From assembly GCA_002426015.1 (NCBI GenBank), contig DINS01000031.1, forward strand, positions 56,033-120,032: a stretch of 64,000 nucleotides of DNA, given 5' to 3'. The notes below the pieces were generated by a model. It had not been told where the DNA came from and did no database searches. It saw only the letters and a list, made by a program, of their open reading frames with translations. The position numbers and the translations under genes were made by a program. This document shows, in pieces, positions 10,014-18,962 of this stretch. Position 1 is the stretch's first letter. Each line of letters opens with the position of its first letter. This stretch comes from Flavobacteriaceae bacterium UBA5534 (GTDB taxonomy: Bacteria > Bacteroidota > Bacteroidia > Flavobacteriales > Flavobacteriaceae).

Positions 10014-12016
10014 TAAATTTCTAAAAAGACGGTTTGATTTCGTTTTACTTTTATCCCTTTTTCAACTGATTGTTTCTTAACAATGCCAACTCCTTCTATT
10101 TTAACTTTAAGCCCCATATTTTCAAGTAATGCCAAAGCATCCATTGTTGGCATTCCTGTCACATCTGGCATAATCGTTTTGTGGGTTTGTGACACATTAT
10201 AAAAGGTTTCAAAGTCTTTATTCACTACTGAATTCTTAAAATCTAGAGATTCAACCTCATCGGTTAAAGGTGTATCTGTAAATATTTTTTGGGCAATAGC
10301 TTTAAATACAGGGCCAGAAACATCAGCGCCATAGTATCCTTTTTTGGTGCTTGGCTTATGTATCACCACAATGCATGAATATTTTGGATTATCCGCAGGG
10401 AAATAACCAGCAAATGATGAAATATAGCGTTTGTTATCAGCCCAATCTGCCATCCAATACTCGGTTTGAGCAGTACCTGTCTTTCCTGACATAGAGAAAG
10501 TTGGTGAATACAAGCTCTTACCTGTCCCTCTTTCAACGATATGCTTCAAGATGGCTTGAAGTTTTTTGATGGTTTCATCTGAACATATTTTTTGCTCAAT
10601 GACCTTTTTATCAAACGCCTCAATAGTTTTATCAAACTCTCGTACTTCTCTTAAAAATCGAGGTTTTACCATTTCCCCATTGTTCGCAATAGCATTATAA
10701 AAAGTCAATGTTTGCAAAGGTGTTAAGCTCAAATTATAACCATAAGCCATGGATGGCAAGGCGTTTTTACTCCACTTTTTGTCACCTGGCTGGGGAATAT
10801 CTGGTTTACCCTCGCCAATGATTGCGATACCTAGAGGCTCATTAAGATGCCAGCTTTTAATTCGATTTATGAACTGTTGTGGGTTTTTGGAGTAGTTATC
10901 ATCAATTATAGTGGCAAATGCTATATTTGAAGACACTTCCAAAGCTCTTGCGACAGAAATCTTACCATAACCCCCACGATGGGAATCAAAAATATTACGA
11001 CCATAAAACCGTTTAACACCTCCTCCTGTGTCAATAACATCGGACGTGTCAATAACTTTGTCCTCTAGAGCGGCAGCTAATGCCATTAGCTTAAAGGTTG
11101 AACCTGGCTCGTGAGATTCGCCAACAGCATAATTTAACTTTTCATAATAGAATCCTTTTTCTGTTTTCCCAAGATTGGAAATTGCCTTTATTTCGCCAGT
11201 TTTGACTTCCATTACAATAACACAGCCATGTTCGGCTTCGTAATATTCGAGCTGCTTCAACAAGGCATGATGTGCAATATCTTGAATATTGACATCTAAC
11301 GTTGTGAAAATATCATAACCATCTTTTGGCTCTACTTCGTTGTAGTCTGCAATCGGTTTCCATTGACCTTGACCAATCTTTTGTTTCCAACGATGGCCAT
11401 CTTTCCCTCGTAAATATTTGACACCAAATGCACCATCAATACCAGCTCTAGTTACATTTCCGTCTTCATCAAAACGCTCATAACCAATAGAGCGTTGGGC
11501 TATCCCTCCCATTGGATGCTCACGTTTGGTGGTTTGCTCTACAATTAAACCTCCTTTAAAAGCACCAAGGTTCAATAATGGAAAATTTCGTAATCGTGTA
11601 TAATCTGTATAATTGATATTTCTTGCAATAAGATAATATCTGTTTTTGTTAGCTCTTGCCTTTCTAATTTCTTTTTGATAATAATTTGATGACTTACCGC
11701 TGTATATAGACAAGGAGTCACAAAGCGGCTTAAGATATTTCTCAAAGGTTTTGTTTGAAGGCGTGATAGCGTCTATTCGAATATCGTATTTTGGAATTGA
11801 GGTTGCCAATAAGCTTCCATCAGAAGCATACACATTGCCTCTATTAGCAGGAATAATGACATTTTTTATGGTGCGTTGTTCGGCTAAATCTCTATATTTT
11901 TCTCCTTGAACAAACTGAATGTCAATCAGCTTATATACGACCAAAAAAGCGAAGACAAACATACAGCCTGCAACAAAATACAACCGGTTCAATATGCTTT
12001 TTTCTGTGACTGCCAC
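10013..12016 (-). CDS. ftsI: Septal class B penicillin-binding protein FtsI with PASTA domain
   Basis: Transpeptidase that crosslinks septal peptidoglycan together with FtsW. The 667 residues have one N-terminal membrane anchor (about 12-32), a dimerisation domain, and then the transpeptidase domain. The SxxK motif is S306-TF-K309, SxN is S362-S-N364, and KTG is K512-T-G514. A single C-terminal PASTA domain (from about residue 613, MPDVTGMPTMDALALL) is present, which E. coli FtsI lacks. The start codon is GTG (12014-12016), directly abutting the stop of the FtsL-like gene. No in-frame ATG offers a better start. Confidence 0.96.
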   Translation of the reverse strand: MAVTEKSILNRLYFVAGCMFVFAFLVVYKLIDIQFVQGEKYRDLAEQRTIKNVIIPANRGNVYASDGSLLATSIPKYDIRIDAITPSNKTFEKYLKPLCDSLSIYSGKSSNYYQKEIRKARANKNRYYLIARNINYTDYTRLRNFPLLNLGAFKGGLIVEQTTKREHPMGGIAQRSIGYERFDEDGNVTRAGIDGAFGVKYLRGKDGHRWKQKIGQGQWKPIADYNEVEPKDGYDIFTTLDVNIQDIAHHALLKQLEYYEAEHGCVIVMEVKTGEIKAISNLGKTEKGFYYEKLNYAVGESHEPGSTFKLMALAAALEDKVIDTSDVIDTGGGVKRFYGRNIFDSHRGGYGKISVARALEVSSNIAFATIIDDNYSKNPQQFINRIKSWHLNEPLGIAIIGEGKPDIPQPGDKKWSKNALPSMAYGYNLSLTPLQTLTFYNAIANNGEMVKPRFLREVREFDKTIEAFDKKVIEQKICSDETIKKLQAILKHIVERGTGKSLYSPTFSMSGKTGTAQTEYWMADWADNKRYISSFAGYFPADNPKYSCIVVIHKPSTKKGYYGADVSGPVFKAIAQKIFTDTPLTDEVESLDFKNSVVNKDFETFYNVSQTHKTIMPDVTGMPTMDALALLENMGLKVKIEGVGIVKKQSVEKGIKVKRNQTVFLEI

Positions 12017-12340
12017 TTATTTTTTATCTTGAGATTTTACTTTTATTTTTTGAGGTGGGTTTTCAGAAATGAATATTTCTTTTTCCGCCATTCTATTGAC
12101 AATTGACGATTCCATTTTCAATCGCATCAATTTAGAGCGACCATCAACAAATGCCGAACGCCATTCTTTGACTTCATTATTCAATCGTGCAATTTCATGC
12201 ACTTTTTTATCAGCACTATGCGAGCTTGCAATCATGATAATCGCTAATACTGAAATGAAAATGATGATTCTCCAATTTTTGAAAGAATCATCGCTGACCA
12301 AGAATTTACCTTTTAATATGCTGTAAATATTTTGCTTCAT
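12017..12340 (-). CDS. ftsL: FtsL-like cell division protein
   Basis: Small bitopic divisome protein expected to form a complex with the FtsQ and FtsB type proteins. The 107 residues have a cytoplasmic tail of about 25 residues, one membrane segment (about 26-41, IIIFISVLAIIMIASS), and a periplasmic helix rich in charged and leucine-type residues compatible with a coiled coil. FtsL diverges too far for motif recognition, so the call depends on topology and on the conserved rsmH-ftsL-ftsI order. It overlaps the rsmH stop by 4 bp (ATGA) and abuts the ftsI GTG start. Confidence 0.85.
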   Translation of the reverse strand: MKQNIYSILKGKFLVSDDSFKNWRIIIFISVLAIIMIASSHSADKKVHEIARLNNEVKEWRSAFVDGRSKLMRLKMESSIVNRMAEKEIFISENPPQKIKVKSQDKK

Positions 12341-13233
12341 ATTTTTTCTGCAATTCTCAATTTTGCACTTCTGGCTCTATTGTTTTCTTTTATTTCCTTA
12401 TTTGACGGAACAATTAATCCACCCACTTTTTTTAATGGCACTTCAAAGTTTCCAAAGACATCACGAACAGGCTCTCCTTCAAACAATCCATTTCTTATAA
12501 ATCGCTTTACCAACCTATCTTCGAGCGAGTGGTACGAAATGAAACTTAAGCGACCTCCTTGCTTTAATAATTCTGGCGCTTGGATCAATAACTCTTTTAA
12601 TGCTTCAATCTCTTGATTCACTTCTATGCGTATCGCTTGATAAATTTGCGCCAAAACCTTATGCTCGTTTTTATGCTTGACAAATTTTTTCAGAACCTCC
12701 TTTAGATGCTCACTCGACTTAATCTCATTTTTAGCACGCTCCTCAACAATAACTTTGGCCATCGCTGGCGCTTGTCTCAATTCGCCATATTGTAGCAGTA
12801 CATTTTTAAGTTGTTCTTCTTCATATTTATTAATCACATGAAAAGCTGACAATAGACTGTCTTGATTCATACGCATATCTAAATCAGCCTCAAAACGTGT
12901 TGAAAAACCGCGTTCGGCAACATCAAACTGATGTGATGATACTCCAAAATCAGCCAGAATACCATCCACTTCCTTCACTCCATAAAACCTTAAAAAGCGT
13001 TTTATAAACCTGAAATTTTCATTAATCAATGTAAAACGTTCATCATCAATTGTATTTAAAAGAGCGTCTTTATCCTGGTCGAAAGCAAACAGTTTCCCTT
13101 TTGGACCCAATCGTTTTAAGATTTCACGGCTATGACCACCTCCACCAAAAGTGACATCGACATAGACACCATCAGGCTTAATGTTCAACCCATCAACTGT
13201 TTCAGTAAGCAGCACTGCATTATGATATTCCAT
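12337..13233 (-). CDS. rsmH: 16S rRNA (cytosine1402-N4)-methyltransferase RsmH (MraW)
   Basis: SAM-dependent methyltransferase that N4-methylates C1402 in the decoding centre of 16S rRNA. It has the family start YHNAVLLTETVDGL, the SAM motif VDVTFGGGGHSREIL, the ILADFGVSSHQFD segment, and the C-terminal FISYHSLEDRLVKRF and NNRARSAKLR motifs. Several in-frame ATGs lie together (13245, 13242, 13236, 13233). I chose 13233 because family members usually begin with Met a residue or two before YH. Either choice makes the gene overlap the 3' end of mraZ by 14-26 bp, so translation is probably coupled. Confidence 0.96.
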   Translation of the reverse strand: MEYHNAVLLTETVDGLNIKPDGVYVDVTFGGGGHSREILKRLGPKGKLFAFDQDKDALLNTIDDERFTLINENFRFIKRFLRFYGVKEVDGILADFGVSSHQFDVAERGFSTRFEADLDMRMNQDSLLSAFHVINKYEEEQLKNVLLQYGELRQAPAMAKVIVEERAKNEIKSSEHLKEVLKKFVKHKNEHKVLAQIYQAIRIEVNQEIEALKELLIQAPELLKQGGRLSFISYHSLEDRLVKRFIRNGLFEGEPVRDVFGNFEVPLKKVGGLIVPSNKEIKENNRARSAKLRIAEKI

Positions 13234-13690
13234 CATTGTCATCATCTTGTCCCATGACCTCTTCAGCTAAATCGGCAAAATCACCAGTGGCATCATCAAT
13301 AGCTTGTTCATATTTATTTTTATCCCAAATCTCAATAATATTGATAGCAGAAGAGACCACAATATCTTTGGATATATCAGAAAACACCATCAAATCTTTT
13401 GGTATCAATAAGCGTCCAGCATTATCAACTTCAATCATTTTTACTCCAGCAGTGAACCGACGGATAAAATCGTTGTTCTTCTTTTTGAAGCGATTGAGCT
13501 TGTTCATTTTTTGCATCAACGCCTCCCATTCGCTCATTGGATACAATTCTAAACACGGCTGAAACACTGCACGTTTTAACACAAACCCATTTTGTAACAC
13601 AGGGGACAACTGCTTTTTTATTGCAGCAGGAAGCATGAGCCTACCTTTGGCATCCACCTTACATTCGTATGATCCTATTAATGAGTTCAC
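13220..13690 (-). CDS. mraZ: Transcriptional regulator MraZ
   Basis: AbrB-fold DNA-binding protein that regulates the dcw operon, usually by repressing its own promoter. The 156 residues contain two SpoVT/AbrB-like repeats, each with the DxxxR motif of the family: DAKGR near residue 14 and DNAGR near residue 91. The C-terminus is acidic (ends around QDDDNDG). The start codon is GTG (13688-13690); no in-frame ATG lies nearby upstream. It is the first gene of the dcw transcript. A -7 box and three 10-bp repeats just upstream suggest autoregulation. Confidence 0.95.
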   Translation of the reverse strand: MNSLIGSYECKVDAKGRLMLPAAIKKQLSPVLQNGFVLKRAVFQPCLELYPMSEWEALMQKMNKLNRFKKKNNDFIRRFTAGVKMIEVDNAGRLLIPKDLMVFSDISKDIVVSSAINIIEIWDKNKYEQAIDDATGDFADLAEEVMGQDDDNDGIS

Positions 13691-13723
13691 AAGGGTTATT
13701 TAGTATAACTAACGATTATGATT

Positions 13724-13731
13724 CAAATATA
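13724..13731 (-). promoter_or_regulatory. Bacteroidota-type -7 promoter box for mraZ/dcw operon
   Basis: On the minus strand this reads TATATTTG, a perfect match to the TAnnTTTG consensus of Bacteroidota sigma-A promoters. It lies 34 bp before the mraZ GTG codon. The best TTG for the -33 element is 15 bp further upstream, shorter than usual, and lies inside the MraZ-type repeats. Confidence 0.7.
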
Positions 13732-13740
13732 TTGAAATTT

Positions 13741-13770
13741 TTACCACAATTTACCACAATTTACCACTTT
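13741..13770 (-). promoter_or_regulatory. Putative MraZ operator: three direct 10-bp repeats
   Basis: On the minus strand there are three copies of a GTGGT core, each separated by 5 nt (AAATT between copies), giving an exact 10-bp period, one helical turn. Two units are identical over 10 bp and the third keeps the core. MraZ proteins are known to bind three or four short G-rich repeats spaced one turn apart upstream of mraZ (TGGGN-N5 in E. coli). Position beside the -7 box supports repression of the dcw promoter. The binding assignment is inference. Confidence 0.7.
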
Positions 13771-13952
13771 TGTTTATAAGTTTTTAAATTTTAAGATTTT
13801 AGCCGTTAAAATTCAGAACCCGATTTTCAACAATTATCTTGTTATCAGCGATTTAAAATGTGTCTAAAAAATGATAAAACATTGTGAACAACTATTATTG
13901 GCAGTTTTTTTGGAAGTCTGATGAAAAAGAAATAAAATTTGAATGATTTAAC

Positions 13953-13960
13953 TATATTTG
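13953..13960 (+). promoter_or_regulatory. -7 promoter box for the alpha/beta hydrolase gene
   Basis: TATATTTG, a perfect TAnnTTTG match, 28 bp before the ATG at 13989. No TTG at the preferred distance was found for the -33 element, so strength is uncertain. It diverges from the mraZ promoter across a 298-bp intergenic region (13691-13988) that otherwise holds only the MraZ-type repeats and A/T-rich sequence. Confidence 0.55.
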
Positions 13961-13988
13961 TTTTTTTAGCACAATGACTGACCATTAG

Positions 13989-14753
13989 ATGAGACACCTT
14001 TTAAAAAAAGAAAAAAATTACAGTTATATTGAAGTTGGTGAAGGCAAGCCCATTATCGTTCTTCATGGATTAATGGGAGGATTGAGTAATTTTGATGCTG
14101 TCTTGCACTATTTTGGAGATAGAGGCTACAAGGTCATTATTCCTGAACTTCCAATTTATACGATGTCATTGCTTAAAACCAATGTAAAAAGCTTCGCTAA
14201 ATATCTGCATGACTTTATAGAATTTAAAGGGCTTGACGATGTTATCTTACTTGGAAATTCACTTGGCGGACATATAGGCTTATACCATACCAAATTATAT
14301 CCATCCAAAGTAAAAGCGTTGGTAATTACCGGAAGCTCTGGTTTGTACGAAAGCGCCATGGGAGGCGGTTATACCAAACGTGGTGATTATGAAGTCATAA
14401 AGAAAAAAGCGCAAGATGTATTTTATGACCCTGCCGTCGCAACAAAAGAAATCGTTGATGAAGTTTATGAAACCGTCAACGATAGAAACAAACTCATAAA
14501 AACATTAGCGATAGCCAAAAGTGCAATAAGGCATAATATGGCTAAAGATTTACCTAAAATGAAACTTCCTGTATGTATCATTTGGGGTAAAAACGATAAT
14601 GTAACACCTCCAGAAGTTGCCGAAGAGTTTAACCAATTACTTCCTGATTCTGAATTATTTTGGATTGACAAATGCGGACATGCAGCCATGATGGAACATC
14701 CAGAAGAATTCAACACAATTTTGGAAGCTTGGCTACATAAAAGAAAACTTTAA
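13989..14753 (+). CDS. Alpha/beta-fold hydrolase
   Basis: Cytoplasmic alpha/beta hydrolase of 254 residues, substrate unknown. An HG oxyanion motif (VLHGLMGG) lies near residue 26 and the nucleophile elbow is GNSLGG with Ser91. The likely acid is Asp203 (WGKNDNVTP) and the catalytic His is His231 (KCGHAAM). There is no signal peptide. It resembles the MhpC/BioH-like esterase group, but nothing in the sequence fixes the substrate. It precedes engB on the same strand with a 111-bp gap that contains a 7-bp-period repeat, so the two may not share a transcript. Confidence 0.85.
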   Translation: MRHLLKKEKNYSYIEVGEGKPIIVLHGLMGGLSNFDAVLHYFGDRGYKVIIPELPIYTMSLLKTNVKSFAKYLHDFIEFKGLDDVILLGNSLGGHIGLYHTKLYPSKVKALVITGSSGLYESAMGGGYTKRGDYEVIKKKAQDVFYDPAVATKEIVDEVYETVNDRNKLIKTLAIAKSAIRHNMAKDLPKMKLPVCIIWGKNDNVTPPEVAEEFNQLLPDSELFWIDKCGHAAMMEHPEEFNTILEAWLHKRKL

Positions 14754-14825
14754 ATGACAGGTGGCCAAAATATGAGATTGAACCGGTAACTTACTTATCG
14801 AATTGGTCACAAATTATTAAATTGA

Positions 14826-14857
14826 ACTGCAAACTGAAGACTGCACACTGAATACTA
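14826..14857 (+). repeat. Heptad-period ACTG repeat (single-orientation copy)
   Basis: ACTG occurs at 14826, 14833, 14840 and 14847, then degenerates to ACTA at 14854: an exact 7-bp period with variable trinucleotides between. It lies in the gap between the hydrolase gene and engB. A related two-armed copy is at 41990-42067. It is non-coding and of unknown function. Confidence 0.75.
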
Positions 14858-14864
14858 TAAGAAA

Positions 14865-15479
14865 ATGCTAATAAAAACAGCTGAATTTGTAATGAGCAAT
14901 TCTGAAGTGGCCAAATGTCCTAAAGATGTTTTACCCGAATATGCTTTTATAGGTCGTAGCAATGTTGGAAAATCATCACTCATCAATATGCTTACCAACC
15001 ATAAAAATTTGGCAAAAACATCGGGAAGGCCTGGAAAAACACAGCTTATCAATCATTTTCTGATAAATAAAAACTGGTTTTTGGTCGATTTGCCTGGTTA
15101 TGGTTACGCAAGGGTTTCTAAAACTGCAAAAAAGAAATTTCAAAAATTTATTACTGACTATTTTGAAAAAAGGACGCAATTGGTGTCTGCATTTGTATTG
15201 GTTGATATTAGACATGAACCACAAAAAATTGATTTGGAATTTATGGAATGGATGGGCGAACACGGAATTCCTTTTTCAATTATTTTCACTAAAGCCGATA
15301 AGCTAAAGCCTAAAGCCATTGAGCGAAATGTCGAAGCTTACACTCAAGAATTATTGAAGACTTGGGAAGAGACACCAACCTATTTCATAACGTCTTCGTC
15401 ATCTTCCGTTGGAAGAGATGAAGTACTTCAAAACATTGACCAGACCAATCAGGAGATTAATGCACTTCGCCAAAATTAA
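14865..15479 (+). CDS. engB: Ribosome biogenesis GTP-binding protein EngB/YsxC
   Basis: TRAFAC-class GTPase needed for late assembly of the large ribosomal subunit. The 204 residues carry the P-loop GRSNVGKSS (residues 30-38), the G3 motif DLPGYGYARV typical of EngB, and G4 TKADKL. Length matches the family (about 200). The ATG at 14865 is 8 bp after the heptad repeat. Its stop codon overlaps the stop of the convergent ABC permease gene within a single TTAA (15476-15479), so the two 3' ends have no intergenic space. Confidence 0.96.
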   Translation: MLIKTAEFVMSNSEVAKCPKDVLPEYAFIGRSNVGKSSLINMLTNHKNLAKTSGRPGKTQLINHFLINKNWFLVDLPGYGYARVSKTAKKKFQKFITDYFEKRTQLVSAFVLVDIRHEPQKIDLEFMEWMGEHGIPFSIIFTKADKLKPKAIERNVEAYTQELLKTWEETPTYFITSSSSSVGRDEVLQNIDQTNQEINALRQN

Positions 15480-16570
15480 GATTTAACATCCAACGCATCA
15501 CGCAATGCATTTCCAATCAGCATAAAAGCCATTACCAAAAGCATGATACATAGACCTGGTATTAGTGCCAGATATGGCTTTCCAAGAATGATATAGTTAT
15601 AATGATCTTTAATCATTGCACCCCAACTTGCCATTGGTGGTTGCGCTCCAATACCCAAGAAACTCAATCCGCTTTCAATGAGAATGGCTCCAGCGAAATT
15701 GGCTGCCGAAATAACGATGACTGGCGCCATAATGTTTGGTAAGATATGTTTGGTGATAATTCTAAAATCGTCAAATCCTAAAGCTCTGGCAGCAGTAACA
15801 AATTGCATCTCCTTAACGCTTATCATCTGACCTCTGACAACTCTGGCAACTTCAACCCACATGGTGAGGCCAACTGCTATGAACACCTGCCAAAACCCTT
15901 TTCCCAAAGCTAACGTAATAGCTATAACAAGCAATAATGTTGGAATCGACCAAGTAACATTGATAATCCACATAATAAAAGCATCAACTTTTCCTCCAAA
16001 ATAACCAGCGATACTCCCCATAAAAACACCAATAATCAAAGAAATAAAAACCGCAATAAAGCCAATGAAAAAAGAAATACGCGAACCAATTAGAATGCGG
16101 CTTAAATAATCCCGTCCATACTTATCAGTTCCAAAAAGGAATGTTTTCCGATTGATATATGGTTTATAATCTTGATTGGGAAACAAATTCAATGCGAGTT
16201 GTTTTGTCACACCTTCCAATCCATCGGAAGCGAATTCAGTATAAATTAGCTGATCATTTTCAACTTTAAATCCTGTAATCGGAATCTCGGTTTCAGTGTT
16301 TTTCTCCCCATAAAATAATTTTGATAAGAACGATTGTTCATTCTTAATTTGTGAAGGAATGGTCAATATTTGTACTTCAAATCCTGGCTTTTTGGAGTGA
16401 ATGGTCAAATGCATCTGATTGGCGTTTTGAGAATCATCAGGCGCCAAAACATAGGCGAAAATGGAAACTAAACCAACCAATACAATAAACCAGAAACTTA
16501 AAACGCCCCAAAGGTTCTTCTTGAACTTTTGGAGCGCTAATTGTGATAATGAGCTACTGGTTGTACTCAT
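15476..16570 (-). CDS. ABC transporter permease, OppC/DppC-like
   Basis: Inner-membrane permease of the peptide/nickel transporter type. The 364-residue protein has an N-terminal membrane segment, an enlarged periplasmic region (about residues 45-155), a block GTDKYGRDYLSRILIGSR typical of OppC-type permeases, and the cytoplasmic EAA loop ARALGFDDFRIITKHILPN that docks with the ATPase. No OppB permease, ATPase or binding protein is encoded nearby, so partners must lie elsewhere. It starts immediately after the Prc-type protease gene and is probably cotranscribed with it. Confidence 0.88.
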   Translation of the reverse strand: MSTTSSSLSQLALQKFKKNLWGVLSFWFIVLVGLVSIFAYVLAPDDSQNANQMHLTIHSKKPGFEVQILTIPSQIKNEQSFLSKLFYGEKNTETEIPITGFKVENDQLIYTEFASDGLEGVTKQLALNLFPNQDYKPYINRKTFLFGTDKYGRDYLSRILIGSRISFFIGFIAVFISLIIGVFMGSIAGYFGGKVDAFIMWIINVTWSIPTLLLVIAITLALGKGFWQVFIAVGLTMWVEVARVVRGQMISVKEMQFVTAARALGFDDFRIITKHILPNIMAPVIVISAANFAGAILIESGLSFLGIGAQPPMASWGAMIKDHYNYIILGKPYLALIPGLCIMLLVMAFMLIGNALRDALDVKS

Positions 16571-18781
16571 TTATTGTTTTGTATTGGTCGCAACTTTAGT
16601 TTTTACTGGGTACGTCATTTTGAGGTCATTCAACACATTAAGCGCCTCCTCTATATAGACATCTTGACTCAAACTTTCATGCCAGCGTTCGCGTTTTTGT
16701 TTTAACACACTATCGGTCGCCATCAATTTGTTCTCGTAAGGTAATGACGAAAATGTCAAATTTGTTTTATAATCAGACAGTTTTTCAAAACGTTTTGCTT
16801 CTTCTTCATTCAGTTTTAATGCCGCTTTATAGTCATCATAATTAAGAGAATAGATTTCTCTGTCTCTAATTTTTTTAACCCATTGTGCATTTTGGTCAAT
16901 TAATTTTAACTGTTCGTTGTTTGCCATACGCTCTTTACTTTTTTCAATGGTACTGCTAAAGTCAAAATAATTTTCCCAAAGTGTATAATCTGCAGCTTCA
17001 ATCTTATCCCATCCCAACGGATTTTCTTGGTCCTTTTCACCAACATTAATATAACTGTAGCGGTCTGGAACGACCACATCGCTTTTGACACCTTCCAATT
17101 GTGTTGAACCACCATTGATTCGGTAGAATTTTTGTGTAGTAAATTTCAATGCTCCCATATCACCATTCGTATTGTTTCGAACCATTCGGTTTAAATCCAA
17201 CACATTCTGAACGGTTCCTTTACCATAAGTCTGTTTACTTCCTATGACAATAGCTCGTTTATAATCTTGCATGGCAGCAGCCAAAATTTCAGAAGCTGAA
17301 GCAGACAATTCGTTGACTAAAATCACCAAAGGACCATCCCAAACAATCGATTTATCTTTATCGTTAAGCACCTCTTTTGGTTCGCCAGCTGTTTTTACTT
17401 GTACAATTGGACCGTCTTTAATGAACAATCCTGCCATGTCAACAACAGTTTGCAAAGAACCTCCTCCGTTATTTCTCAAATCTAACACTAACCCTTCCAT
17501 GCCCTCTGCTTTTAATCTTTCGATTTCAAGTTTGAGATCAGTTGCCGCGTTGCGTTTGTTATAATCTTCAAAATCTACATAAAATTTAGGTAAATTGATG
17601 ACTCCAAACTTTTTACCATCTTTTATTACTGTTGATGATTTTGCATAGGTTTCCTCCAACTCAACCACATCTCTCGTGATTCTTAAATCCTCAATGGTTC
17701 CGTTTACTTTTTTAAGTGTCAATATAACATCTGTGCCTTTAGGGCCTTTTATCAATTTTACAGCATCATCAAGACGCATCCCAACAACATTAACTGCTGG
17801 CTCATCATTATCTTGCTTAACTTTAAGGATTTGGTCACCAACTTCTAATTCATTTTGTCTCCAAGCTGGCCCTCCACTAATGATTTCATTGATGGTGATG
17901 ACATCCATTTTTTTCTGTAAACGCGCACCAATACCTTCAAAGTTTCCGGACATGGCAACATCAAAACGATCTTTTTCTTCTGGAGCAAAATAGAAGGTAT
18001 GAGGATCAAACTCTTCGACAATCGCATTGATGTAAACCGCAAACCAATCTTGGCGTTGTCTATCGTCAATAAAATCGTAAAGCTCATCCAAAGATTTCAA
18101 GGTGGTTTCCCTTGCTTCCTTTTCTAATTCTGCATTAGACTTTTTTTGTTTGGGCTTATCAATATTTTCATCCTCCTTAATGGTCTCAAAATCAACATCA
18201 CTCATATCTTGAGCCTTCTTTTTGTCAGCAAAAGTGTTTTCTTGCTGGGAAATCAAATCATCATAATTGGCAATGGTAGAAAATTTGAGTTGTTGTCTCC
18301 AACGCTCTTTCATTTCCTTTTTGGATTTTACATAATCTAAATTTTCATAATCAGTAGAAAATTCTTCTTTAATGTTAAAATCAAAAGGTTCTGTCAATAC
18401 CTCTTTGTACATTGCTTTTGATTCCTCAAGGCGTTTTAGCAAACGTTCATGTGTCAAATTAAAAAACGAAATGTCATAGGCTTTAATTTGGTCATCTAAT
18501 TTGTCTTTGTAAGCCTCAAATTCTTTGATGTCAGACGCATAAAAATAGCGCTTAAATGGGTCTAATTGCTCTAAATAATCCTTAAACACCTGTTCTGAAA
18601 ATCCATCATTAATGTCTTTTGGGCTAAAGTGACCTTGTTCTAACACATAGGTTATTAGCTGTATAAGTAATTTGTCTTTATCTGGATCACTGAATTTTTT
18701 GGTTGTAAAACTACAAGACGCAAACGCCATTAGCAGAACCAATAACAAGATTTTATAATTCCTTTTCATAATGTTCATCAT
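16571..18781 (-). CDS. prc: Carboxy-terminal processing (tail-specific) protease, Prc/S41 family
   Basis: Periplasmic Ser/Lys protease that trims or degrades proteins from their C-terminus. The 736 residues begin with a lipoprotein signal (LLVLLMAFASC, Cys23). A long helical N-terminal region follows, then a PDZ domain (about 285-370), then the S41 core. The catalytic Ser495 sits in SASASE, with Asp506 and Lys521 in TYGKGTVQ; spacing fits E. coli Prc S452/D463/K477. The Prc-type C-terminal domain follows. Length is close to E. coli Prc (about 680). ATGs at 18781 and 18769 are both possible starts. Confidence 0.95.
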   Translation of the reverse strand: MMNIMKRNYKILLLVLLMAFASCSFTTKKFSDPDKDKLLIQLITYVLEQGHFSPKDINDGFSEQVFKDYLEQLDPFKRYFYASDIKEFEAYKDKLDDQIKAYDISFFNLTHERLLKRLEESKAMYKEVLTEPFDFNIKEEFSTDYENLDYVKSKKEMKERWRQQLKFSTIANYDDLISQQENTFADKKKAQDMSDVDFETIKEDENIDKPKQKKSNAELEKEARETTLKSLDELYDFIDDRQRQDWFAVYINAIVEEFDPHTFYFAPEEKDRFDVAMSGNFEGIGARLQKKMDVITINEIISGGPAWRQNELEVGDQILKVKQDNDEPAVNVVGMRLDDAVKLIKGPKGTDVILTLKKVNGTIEDLRITRDVVELEETYAKSSTVIKDGKKFGVINLPKFYVDFEDYNKRNAATDLKLEIERLKAEGMEGLVLDLRNNGGGSLQTVVDMAGLFIKDGPIVQVKTAGEPKEVLNDKDKSIVWDGPLVILVNELSASASEILAAAMQDYKRAIVIGSKQTYGKGTVQNVLDLNRMVRNNTNGDMGALKFTTQKFYRINGGSTQLEGVKSDVVVPDRYSYINVGEKDQENPLGWDKIEAADYTLWENYFDFSSTIEKSKERMANNEQLKLIDQNAQWVKKIRDREIYSLNYDDYKAALKLNEEEAKRFEKLSDYKTNLTFSSLPYENKLMATDSVLKQKRERWHESLSQDVYIEEALNVLNDLKMTYPVKTKVATNTKQ

Positions 18782-18962
18782 ATTTATTTATTGGAGCATG
18801 AAACTCACTTTACATTAAACTACATACATTTATAGCTTATTGTATGAATGGTGGATAATATACTAAATTTCACACATATTTTTCACTAAAGTAAAAGAAA
18901 AAACCGTGCCAATAAACTCATGGCATACTAATTTTTTGTTAAACCTTATTTATTGGGCTTTT

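Noticed and set aside
13741..13770. Short CRISPR-like array
   Set aside because: Units are 10 bp with 5-nt spacers that are nearly identical, not unique spacers, and no cas gene is present.
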